Assembly: GCA_038874435.1 (NCBI GenBank)
Contig: JAVZCK010000006.1
Location: 1 to 37,331 of the forward strand
Source: Thermoplasmata archaeon
GTDB lineage: Archaea > Thermoplasmatota > Thermoplasmata > Lutacidiplasmatales > SKW197
DNA: 37,331 nt
Direction of reading: 5' to 3'
Positions 31,181 to 37,331 of the stretch are shown here, piece by piece. The first letter of the stretch is position 1. Each line of letters starts with the position of its first letter. The notes under the pieces are model-generated. The model saw only the letters and a list, made by a program, of their open reading frames with translations. It was not told the origin of the DNA and ran no database searches. Made by a program: the position numbers and the translations under genes.

Positions 31181-31501
31181 TCATTTTCCCATCACTATCT
31201 TCTGCATCCACATCATGTAGTCATTTGAACCTTCATCTACCATGATGGAAATAATCTCTGGTACAGTGTAGGGATGATTTGCCTTTATTTCTCGCTCCAC
31301 CTCTTCATACCTCTTCTTGCAGGTCTTTATGAAACAGAGAAATTCAGTGGCACTCTCTATTTTACCTTCCCACCAGTATCTGCTTTTAATGGGCCCAAGA
31401 ATTTGCACACAGGCAGCAAGCTTCTTTTCCAGTAATACCATGGCGATTCTTTCAGCATCTTCTTCTCTTTCCGTAGTTGTAAGCACAACTATACCTCGCA
31501 T
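31181..31501 (-). CDS. cutA: CutA1 divalent-cation-tolerance-like protein
   Basis: A 106-residue CutA1 protein, a small trimeric ferredoxin-like protein that binds divalent metals in vitro and whose biological role is unsettled. Family features are clear: IVVLTTTEREEDAERIAMVLLEKKLAACVQI, SRYWWEGKIE, EFLCFIKT, and HPYTVPEII near the C-terminus. ATG 31501 gives the normal CutA N-terminus (MRGIVVLT). Upstream starts at TTG 31522 (preceded by GAGGTGA) and ATG 31540 are also possible and would add 7 or 13 residues; the frame open to 31711 runs into the divergent prefoldin gene and is not credible. Confidence 0.92.
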   Translation of the reverse strand: MRGIVVLTTTEREEDAERIAMVLLEKKLAACVQILGPIKSRYWWEGKIESATEFLCFIKTCKKRYEEVEREIKANHPYTVPEIISIMVDEGSNDYMMWMQKIVMGK

Positions 31502-31554
31502 ACTGTTTTCCGCTCTTTTCAAGATTTCACCTCTCGCCATGAATGTCACCCTCA

Positions 31555-31564
31555 GATTTAAATC
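31555..31564. promoter_or_regulatory. Palindromic TATA box GATTTAAATC between cutA and pfdA
   Basis: A perfect 10-bp palindrome lies between the two divergent genes. Used rightward it predicts a start near 31585, giving pfdA a 16-nt leader with AAGGTGA; used leftward it predicts a start near 31533. One element may serve both directions. Confidence 0.5.
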
Positions 31565-31600
31565 CCACCTCTCTTTTTGTTTTCTCAATAAGGTGATTGA

Positions 31601-32026
31601 ATGAAAGACGAGGAAGTACAGGCATACCTGATACAGCTGGAAGAATATGAGAAGAACATGAATGTGCTTGCCAACCAGCAAGAACTGATGAGAAAATCGC
31701 TTGAGGAGCATCTTAAAGTGCTTGAAACCCTGAAGAATTTTGCAGCGTTGGAAAAGGAAACTGAGATTCTCATTCCACTGGGTGCTGGTGTTTTCCTGCC
31801 CGGCAACTCCAAAAACATGGATAGAGTGATTATAAACATCGGAGGCAACATCTTCATGGAGGCAAAGATGGAGAAAGCCACAGAGATGGTAGAGAAAAGG
31901 GCAAACGGTATAAAGGAAGCGATAGAGAAAATTTCAAGACAGATGGCTGCGATTGAAAGAGAGGCAGGAAAAATCACAAATCTGCTGAGAGAGGAAGAGG
32001 AGAAGAGGCTTGGTCGCAATGCTTGA
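31601..32026 (+). CDS. pfdA: Prefoldin subunit alpha
   Basis: A 141-residue prefoldin alpha subunit. Two long coiled-coil helices (1-48 and about 88-138) flank a beta-hairpin region TEILIPLGAGVFLPG...DRVIINIGGNIFMEA, the family signature. Two alpha and four beta subunits form a hexameric chaperone that holds unfolded protein for the thermosome. AAGGTGA precedes the ATG. The coding sequence overlaps ftsY by 8 nt. The pfdA-ftsY order is commonly conserved in euryarchaea. A palindromic TATA box lies upstream. Confidence 0.95.
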   Translation: MKDEEVQAYLIQLEEYEKNMNVLANQQELMRKSLEEHLKVLETLKNFAALEKETEILIPLGAGVFLPGNSKNMDRVIINIGGNIFMEAKMEKATEMVEKRANGIKEAIEKISRQMAAIEREAGKITNLLREEEEKRLGRNA

Positions 32027-32957
32027 GTCCTTGAAAAACAAATTCAAGGCAGTCATAAGCAGAACCAAGTCAGAAGCTGTGGAAAAGACACCGTTTGCTG
32101 ATGGAGTGCTCGGCTGGAAAATTAAAGAAGAGAAGCTTGATGAAATTCTTGAAGAGCTGGAGCTTGAGCTGCTTTCCGGAGATGTCGCACTTGAGGTTGT
32201 TGAGGCGATAAAGAAAAAAATGAAGGAAAATCTCGTGGGTAAAAGAATAAAGTTTGGTGAGGACATAGAGGCTGTGGTAAAGGATGCGATGAGAAACGCA
32301 CTCATTTCAGTGATGAACATCCCTGGAGTTGATATTGATAAGTTGGTTGAAAAAAAGAAGCCATTCGTGATAATGTTTGTTGGCGTAAATGGAACAGGAA
32401 AAACCACCGCAATTGCAAAAATTGCAAATTACCTGCAAAAGCAGGGCAAAACCTGTGTGCTTGCTGCCGGTGACACTTTCAGAGCAGGGGCAATAGAGCA
32501 GATTGAAGTCCATGCAAACAAGCTGGGCGTGAAGCTTGTGAAACATGCCTCAGGCAGTGATCCTGCAGCAGTTGCATTTGATGCAATTGAGCATGCTAAA
32601 GCAAGGGAGAAGGATGTGGTATTGATTGATACTGCTGGAAGGATGCAGACCAATACAAACCTCATGGAGGAGATGAAAAAGATAAAGAGGGTTGCTAAGC
32701 CAGACCTCGTGATTTTTGTTGGCGATTCTCTTGCTGGCAATGATGCAATTGAGCAGGCGAGGAAGTTCAATGCAGAAGTGGGTGTAGATTGTGCAATTCT
32801 GACAAAGATAGATGCAGATGCGAAAGGAGGGGCTGCACTTTCAATTGCTTATGCAATTAAAAAACCGATTCTGTTTTTAAGCAATGGGCAGGGCTACGAG
32901 GACATAATTAAATTCAAGCCAGAGTGGCTCGTTAACAAGATTCTTGCGGAGGGATGA
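32019..32957 (+). CDS. ftsY: Signal recognition particle receptor FtsY
   Basis: A 312-residue SRP GTPase receptor that docks ribosome-SRP complexes at the membrane. The N domain (about 1-100) is helical; the G domain has P-loop GVNGTGKTT, DTFRAGAIEQ, DTAGR, TKIDADAKGGA and the closing GQGYEDI. The acidic A domain of bacterial FtsY is reduced to a short basic/acidic leader, as is usual in archaea. ATG 32019 lies inside the end of pfdA; TTG 32010 would add three residues. The SRP RNA is encoded in the same window. Confidence 0.96.
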   Translation: MLESLKNKFKAVISRTKSEAVEKTPFADGVLGWKIKEEKLDEILEELELELLSGDVALEVVEAIKKKMKENLVGKRIKFGEDIEAVVKDAMRNALISVMNIPGVDIDKLVEKKKPFVIMFVGVNGTGKTTAIAKIANYLQKQGKTCVLAAGDTFRAGAIEQIEVHANKLGVKLVKHASGSDPAAVAFDAIEHAKAREKDVVLIDTAGRMQTNTNLMEEMKKIKRVAKPDLVIFVGDSLAGNDAIEQARKFNAEVGVDCAILTKIDADAKGGAALSIAYAIKKPILFLSNGQGYEDIIKFKPEWLVNKILAEG

Positions 32958-33666
32958 GAGCATCCCAGAGTTTGCAGTCGTGCTTGTAGGTCTAAAGCAT
33001 GAGGGGAATGTGGGTGCGGTTGCAAGGGTGATGAAGAACTTTGGTTTCCATGAACTGCGGCTTGTAAACTGTGCTTTCGGAGAGGAGGCAAAGAAAAGGG
33101 CAATGCATGCAAATGATATTCTTGCAGAGGCAAAGCACTATCAGAATTTTGATGCTGCAATTGAAGGTCTGGACATTGTAGTTGGAACAAGTGGTGTTGC
33201 CTCAGACAAAGAGAGGCATTATCTGAGACACCCGCTCAGCCCCGAAGGTTTTCTTAGAAAATACAGGAAGTTTGGTGGGAAGATTGGACTTGTGTTTGGC
33301 AGAGAGGATTTCGGATTGTTGAATGAGGAACTTGCAAAGTGCGATGTGCTGGTAAACATCCCCACCAGTGAGGAATATCCAATCATGAATGTTTCCCATG
33401 CTGCTGCCGTGCTTCTCTATGTGTTGAGAGAGAGAGGAGAGAGACGCAGGTTTTCAAAGCCAGAACGGCTCGAACTTAGGGAAATGCATGCTGCATTCGG
33501 TGAACTGCTGGATGTGATAAAGTATCCTGAGCACAGGAAAAGGAATGCCCAGATAATGTTTAGGCGGCTGGTTGGCAGGGCGGCTATCACAAAACTTGAG
33601 ACAAGCATGTTGATTGGCGTTTTCAAAAGAGCTGCGAAGAAGAGAGGTGAAAAAAATGAAAATTAA
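32944..33666 (+). CDS. SPOUT-class tRNA/rRNA 2'-O-methyltransferase (TrmJ-like)
   Basis: A 240-residue SpoU/TrmH-family protein. Trefoil-knot motifs are present: VVLVGLKHEGNVGAVARVMKNFGF (motif 1 with conserved Asn-x-Gly), IGLVFGREDFGLLNEEL (motif 2) and YPIMNVSHAAAVLLY (motif 3). The C-terminal extension to KRAAKKRGE fits archaeal TrmJ, which methylates the ribose of tRNA position 32. The start is TTG 32944, overlapping ftsY by 14 nt; the next in-frame candidate (GTG 32983) would remove part of the first strand. It ends inside the next gene. Confidence 0.88.
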   Translation: MRRDESIPEFAVVLVGLKHEGNVGAVARVMKNFGFHELRLVNCAFGEEAKKRAMHANDILAEAKHYQNFDAAIEGLDIVVGTSGVASDKERHYLRHPLSPEGFLRKYRKFGGKIGLVFGREDFGLLNEELAKCDVLVNIPTSEEYPIMNVSHAAAVLLYVLRERGERRRFSKPERLELREMHAAFGELLDVIKYPEHRKRNAQIMFRRLVGRAAITKLETSMLIGVFKRAAKKRGEKNEN

Positions 33667-34351
33667 GGGATTTCTGAAGACCTCGTTTCTAGACTGGGAT
33701 GGAAAGGTTTCTGCAGTGGTGTTTCTTCCCGGTTGTAATTTTAGATGTGGTTTCTGCCATAATTGGTTACTCGTGGAAGACACTGAAAAAATTCCAGATG
33801 TTCCAGATGACTATGTGCTTTCCTTCCTTACAGAAAACAAGGATTTTGTTGATGGGGTGTGCATAACAGGCGGTGAACCATGTCTCCATGAAACGGAGGT
33901 GCTGGAGTTTGCAAAGAAAGTGAAGGGGCTTGGATTGGGTGTAAAGCTGGACACAAATGGTTCAATGCCCGATGTGCTGAGGAAATTGTTAGATGCAAAG
34001 GTTGTGGATTATGTGGCAATGGATGTGAAGGCGCCGCTGGATGCTGGGAAGTACAGTGCTGTTTGCGGTGTGAATGTTAATATAGAAAAAATAAAGGAGA
34101 GTGTTCAAGTGCTGAAGGAATTTGGAAATTACGAATTCAGAACCACATACATCCCAGAGTTGCACACGGAAGAGGATTTGCGTAACATTCTTGCTTTTCT
34201 ACAGAAGCCCAGAAAGTATGTAATTCAGAGGTTTGTAGCCCAGAATGCGTTCTCAGAGAAGTTGAGGAAGAGCAAGGAAGTGAGTATGGAGGAACTGGAA
34301 GCAATTGCGAGGAAGATGGAGGGTCTTGCGGAAAAGATTGTGGTGAGATGA
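33656..34351 (+). CDS. nrdG: Anaerobic RNR-activating-type radical SAM protein
   Basis: A 231-residue radical SAM activase. CNFRCGFC (Cys27, 31, 34) binds the SAM [4Fe-4S] cluster; VCITGGEPCLH, KLDTNGSMPD and YVAMDVKAPL are typical of the NrdG/PFL-activase group that installs glycyl radicals. The likely client is the NrdD encoded upstream. This is inference: the size and motifs fit the archaeal NrdG2 type, and it could activate another glycyl radical enzyme. ATG 33656 follows AGAGAGGTGAAAAAA, overlapping the end of the methyltransferase gene by 11 nt; the longer frame from 33614 is less likely. Confidence 0.86.
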   Translation: MKIKGFLKTSFLDWDGKVSAVVFLPGCNFRCGFCHNWLLVEDTEKIPDVPDDYVLSFLTENKDFVDGVCITGGEPCLHETEVLEFAKKVKGLGLGVKLDTNGSMPDVLRKLLDAKVVDYVAMDVKAPLDAGKYSAVCGVNVNIEKIKESVQVLKEFGNYEFRTTYIPELHTEEDLRNILAFLQKPRKYVIQRFVAQNAFSEKLRKSKEVSMEELEAIARKMEGLAEKIVVR

Positions 34352-34396
34352 AGTTTCACCGCTAATTATTTTAACCTTTCCAGTATTCTGAGGTAC

Positions 34397-35041
34397 ATGC
34401 TTCAAAGAAAGAAAGGACTGATATTAGCGCTCGATGTAACCGAAAGAGAAAGGGCTTTGAAAATTGTCAGAGAGGTATATCAGTATGTGGATGCAATTAA
34501 AGTAAACTACCCACTCGTGCTCGGTTGTGGAATTGAAATAGTGAAAGAAATTGCACCTATGAAATATGTGCTCTGCGATTTTAAAATTGCTGACATACCA
34601 AATACCAACAGGTTGATAGCAGAATTGGCATTTGGAAAAGGGGCTTCTGGCGTGATAGTCCATGCATTTCCAGGCAGAGATTCCTTGAAAGCAGTCAAGG
34701 ATGTAGCAGATAAATTTGGAGGAGATGTCTTCACCGTAGTGGAAATGAGTCACCCAGGTGGTGCAGAATTTACTGCAAAGCATGCTGAGGAGTTTGCTTC
34801 AATTGCAAGGGAAGTTGGTGCAAGAGGCATAATTGCACCCGCAACAAGGCCAGAAAAAATTGAAAGGCTCAGGAAAATAATAGGTGAGGAGATGCTTATT
34901 CTCTCGCCTGGTGTGGGAGTCCAGGGTGGCAATCCTGTTCAAGCAATTAAGGCGGGTGCTGATTATCTTATTGTGGGCAGAAGCATTTATGAGGCTGCAA
35001 ACCCTGCGAAGGAGGCAGAAGGGCTGAGGATGCTGCTCTAG
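34397..35041 (+). CDS. pyrF: Orotidine 5'-phosphate decarboxylase
   Basis: A 214-residue TIM-barrel enzyme that makes UMP from OMP. The catalytic DxKxxD motif is CDFKIADIPNTN (Asp-Lys-Asp), with LILALDV at strand 1, VEMSHPGGAEF, SPGVGVQGG and IVGRSIYEA (phosphate-binding end). Length is normal for the archaeal short form. It lies 45 nt after the activase gene. pyrC follows two genes later, so this is a partial pyrimidine cluster. Confidence 0.96.
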   Translation: MLQRKKGLILALDVTERERALKIVREVYQYVDAIKVNYPLVLGCGIEIVKEIAPMKYVLCDFKIADIPNTNRLIAELAFGKGASGVIVHAFPGRDSLKAVKDVADKFGGDVFTVVEMSHPGGAEFTAKHAEEFASIAREVGARGIIAPATRPEKIERLRKIIGEEMLILSPGVGVQGGNPVQAIKAGADYLIVGRSIYEAANPAKEAEGLRMLL

Positions 35042-35109
35042 AAATAAACGAAACTGTTATTATCTCCCCTTCCTATCTCCTTTTGCAGTTGGCTGCAGGT
35101 AGTGTGGAA

Positions 35110-35721
35110 ATGCCCAGATATACAGATGAGGATGGAGTATTTGCTGTGAAGACTGCAAGGGAAACAATAAACAAATATCTGAAGGAGAGAAAAGTTCTGG
35201 AGGTTGAGGAAGTTCCGCCAAAGTTCAAGGAGAAGGCAGGTGTATTTGTCACACTTGAATCCTATCCTTCCATGGAACTCAGGGGTTGCATTGGCTATCC
35301 AGAACCAATCTTTCCTCTCATAGATGCACTGAGGAATGCAGCAATAAGTGCAGCCACTGAAGACCCAAGATTCTTTCCGATTGGACCAAAAGAATTTGAG
35401 GAAACGGTTGTGGAGGTGAGTTTGCTTACACCACCTGAGTTGATAAATGTAAAAAAACCAGAAGAATATTTATCAAAAATAGAGATTGGAAGAGATGGCC
35501 TAATTGTAGAGCGAGATTTTTATAGAGGGCTGCTCCTCCCTCAAGTGCCTGTTGAGTGGAAGTGGGATAAGGAGGAGTTCTTAGCCCACACATGCAGAAA
35601 AGCAGGACTTCCATCTGATGCATGGAAATCTAAAAATACAAAGATATATTCTTTCAGTGCAGAGATATTCCATGAAGTTAAACCGCATGGTGAAATTAAA
35701 AGAAAGATTCTTAAACCCTGA
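35110..35721 (+). CDS. AMMECR1-domain protein
   Basis: A 203-residue AMMECR1 family protein with the hallmark MELRGCIGYPEP and the following PLIDALRNAAISAATEDPRF, then VEVSLLTPPE and a C-terminal RGLLLPQVPVEW. The domain is widespread in archaea and eukaryotes; its biochemistry is not established, though in prokaryotes it is often linked to MEMO and radical SAM genes. ATG 35110 (MPRYTDEDG) is chosen; TTG 35083 would add nine residues and sits 24-25 nt from a TATA-like TTATTAT. It overlaps the pyrC start by about 35 nt. Confidence 0.9.
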   Translation: MPRYTDEDGVFAVKTARETINKYLKERKVLEVEEVPPKFKEKAGVFVTLESYPSMELRGCIGYPEPIFPLIDALRNAAISAATEDPRFFPIGPKEFEETVVEVSLLTPPELINVKKPEEYLSKIEIGRDGLIVERDFYRGLLLPQVPVEWKWDKEEFLAHTCRKAGLPSDAWKSKNTKIYSFSAEIFHEVKPHGEIKRKILKP

Positions 35722-36979
35722 GCTCGTAATAGAAGGGAGAATTTTTTTCAAGGGCAAGCTTGTTTCTGGCTCAATTGCAATTGCTAACGAGCGGATAGTG
35801 GGAATAGGAAAATCGCTGAGAGGTGATGAAAGGGTCGATTTCGGTGATAAAATTATTCTTCCTGGATTCACAGATATCCATGTGCACTTCAGAGAGCCAG
35901 GCATGGAACATAAGGAGAATTTCGAGACAGGGTCACGAGCTGGGTTGAGAGGTGGTATCACCACTTACTTTGATATGCCGAATACAAAGCCCCCAGCAAA
36001 CAGTTTCAGAAGAATCGAAGAAAAAATCGGATTTGCAAAAAAGAAAAGCTTTTCGGATTTTGGTATCTATGGCCTTGTTTCAGAGACAACAGAGCCAAAC
36101 AATGTGGCAAATGCAGATGCTTACAAAATTTTTATGTCTGCAAGTACCGAGAGCGAGGAATTTAGGGACTATTCGATGCTTAAAGAGGTTCTTGAAAAGT
36201 TCCAAGATAAAGTAATTGCAGTGCACCCAGAACACAAGGAATTTATAAGAAAAATAACCCCAAAAACCCTCAGGGAGCACTATCTAGCCAGAAAGGATGC
36301 AGAGATTGAAGCTGTAAAATTCATGGCTAAATATAATAATTTTAGATTCCATTTCTGTCATATTTCCACACCTGAAGGTCTGGATTTGCTCGAAAACCCT
36401 GGAAAAATTACATTTGAATCTACACCGCATCATCTTCTCCTCAACCTGAAATCAGGAAATGATGCCAGGTATAAGGTGAATCCACCATTACGAACAGAGG
36501 ATGAGCAGAAAAAAGTTTACCAGGCATTTTTAGATGGGAAAATTAAAATTCTTGCCTCTGACCATGCGCCTCATTTGCTTGAGGAAAAAGAAAACTTTGA
36601 GACTGCACCATCCGGTGTGCCGGGAATTGAAACAATGATTCCACTGTTTATTCTTCTTGCTAAACATGGAGAAATTCCACTTGAAACTGTTGTTACTGCT
36701 GGTGCTGTTAATCCAGCAGCGTTATTCTCGCTAAAAAAAGGAGAAATAAAAGAGGGATATTTTGCAGACCTTACTGTCTGGGACCCATCTGAAATAAGAG
36801 AGATAAAGGACAAAGATATCTGGAGCAAATGTGGTTGGAGTCCTTTTTCTGGCAGAGAGGCAATTTTTCCTTCGCATGTTTTTTTGCGGGGAACTATGAT
36901 GATTGAGGATTATGAATTTGTAGGGGTAAAAAAGGGTATGCATGTGTGCGAATTAGGAGAAACAAAAGCGAAGATTTAA
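35687..36979 (+). CDS. pyrC: Dihydroorotase
   Basis: A 430-residue class I dihydroorotase, closing carbamoyl-aspartate to dihydroorotate in pyrimidine synthesis. Metal ligands are visible: HVHFRE (His-x-His), the lysine to be carboxylated in DAYKIFMS, AVHPEH, FHFCHIS and the catalytic Asp in ILASDHAPH. GVPGIETMIPL and the closing FADLTVWDP are typical. Start is uncertain: ATG 35687 is used; ATG 35672 would add five residues. Either lies inside the AMMECR1 gene, so translation is probably coupled. Confidence 0.94.
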   Translation: MVKLKERFLNPELVIEGRIFFKGKLVSGSIAIANERIVGIGKSLRGDERVDFGDKIILPGFTDIHVHFREPGMEHKENFETGSRAGLRGGITTYFDMPNTKPPANSFRRIEEKIGFAKKKSFSDFGIYGLVSETTEPNNVANADAYKIFMSASTESEEFRDYSMLKEVLEKFQDKVIAVHPEHKEFIRKITPKTLREHYLARKDAEIEAVKFMAKYNNFRFHFCHISTPEGLDLLENPGKITFESTPHHLLLNLKSGNDARYKVNPPLRTEDEQKKVYQAFLDGKIKILASDHAPHLLEEKENFETAPSGVPGIETMIPLFILLAKHGEIPLETVVTAGAVNPAALFSLKKGEIKEGYFADLTVWDPSEIREIKDKDIWSKCGWSPFSGREAIFPSHVFLRGTMMIEDYEFVGVKKGMHVCELGETKAKI

Positions 36980-37010
36980 TTACTTCCTTCGCATTATTGG
37001 TATTGAGAGC

Positions 37011-37331
37011 ATGGTTGGTGTGGAAATTTCAGTTGGTGACCTTGCCCTGATAAACTTCAGAATAGGACGGGTAGTGCGGATAGAGAAGATAGAGAACAGT
37101 TTGAGAGAGAGAATAAAGAAGGAGTGCGAAAAACTCGGCCTCACTCTGAGTGACTTCAGCCATCTGATTTCAATCCAGTTTTTTGACGACAACACAGTCC
37201 AGCGATTTCCAGAATCGCTTATCAACAAAGAGGGGGACCTTGTGAAACTGAACGATTATTACATGGGCTGGGTGCCAGTGAGCACACTCGTAGAACTCAG
37301 TCACATTCTAAGAGAAGAAAAAGTTACAAAG
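37011..37331 (+). CDS. N-terminal part of an unrecognised protein (partial)
   Basis: An ATG 31 nt after pyrC opens a frame of 107 codons that runs off the window edge. It begins MVGVEISVGDLALINFRIG and continues with a Lys/Glu-rich helix (NSLRERIKKECEKLGLTLSDF), ISIQFFDDNTVQRFP and DYYMGWVPVSTLVEL. I do not recognise the family. The position suggests it belongs to the same transcription unit as pyrC. Confidence 0.7.
   Translation, partial: MVGVEISVGDLALINFRIGRVVRIEKIENSLRERIKKECEKLGLTLSDFSHLISIQFFDDNTVQRFPESLINKEGDLVKLNDYYMGWVPVSTLVELSHILREEKVTK

Noticed and set aside
31502-31711. N-terminal extension of CutA up to 31711
   Set aside because: It would cross the shared promoter and overlap pfdA by over 100 nt; the added residues are hydrophobic and unlike any CutA.
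31585-32407. Minus-strand frames opposite pfdA and ftsY (144 and 157 codons)
   Set aside because: Antisense shadows of strongly conserved genes, with Ser/Phe/Ile-rich composition and no ribosome site.

Overview
The window reads as chromosomal DNA from an AT-rich euryarchaeon, most likely in the Thermoplasmatota (Thermoplasma/Aciduliprofundum/Methanomassiliicoccales-like lineages). The evidence is archaeal information-processing genes (prefoldin alpha, FtsY, archaeal-type SRP RNA, TrmJ-like SPOUT methyltransferase), DUF835 and DUF2226-like proteins, KaiC-like ATPases, roadblock proteins, and many genes with a TATA box about 26 nt upstream of the start codon, implying leaderless mRNAs. A class III (oxygen-sensitive) ribonucleotide reductase and two other radical-SAM-type genes point to anaerobic life. 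Species assignment is inference.

Layout. 1-120: tail of an unrecognised gene. 183-7087: two large surface proteins facing each other, a NosD-like beta-helix protein and a thioester alpha-2-macroglobulin (A2M) with an unusual mid-protein membrane hairpin. 7156-10512 (minus): FCF1-like PIN protein, coiled-coil/bactofilin protein, and a 7TM protein carrying two DUF835 domains. 10633-11700 (plus): CBS protein and pdxT. 11704-14931 (minus): a catalytic GlgC, a GlgC paralogue that has lost catalytic residues, and an orphan Cas6. 15067-17484: MBL-fold hydrolase, a PD-(D/E)xK-like nuclease and a frameshifted DUF6884 gene. 17807-21458: a small helical protein, a 787-residue coiled-coil protein and a radical SAM enzyme.

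21676-27459 holds the most distinctive locus. A tiny Lys/Glu-rich peptide gene is followed by a tight operon of a winged-helix regulator, a KaiC-like ATPase and a 1446-residue protein. That last protein joins a KaiC-like domain without a P-loop, five zinc ribbons, an Asn-Gly repeat linker, a transmembrane helix, and a large ectodomain (two DOMON/CBM9-like modules, a lamin-tail-like domain, two DUF11 repeats, a C-terminal membrane anchor). A perfect 10-bp inverted repeat brackets the start of the operon. I read it as a candidate trans-envelope signalling or scaffold system.

27455-27761 (minus) is the SRP (7S) RNA, found by its terminal pairing, Alu-domain consensus, GNAR loop and helix 8. Its 3' end overlaps the stop codon of the opposing 1446-aa gene. 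Next come a winged-helix regulator with GGTAAC operator-like repeats divergent from nrdD, then roadblock and cutA genes. From 31601 to the end is a plus-strand housekeeping cluster: pfdA, ftsY, trmJ-like, nrdG-like activase, pyrF, AMMECR1, pyrC and a partial unknown gene. The window thus carries both the SRP RNA and the SRP receptor, an RNR and a probable activase, and two pyrimidine biosynthesis genes. No tRNA, rRNA, CRISPR array or insertion sequence was seen.
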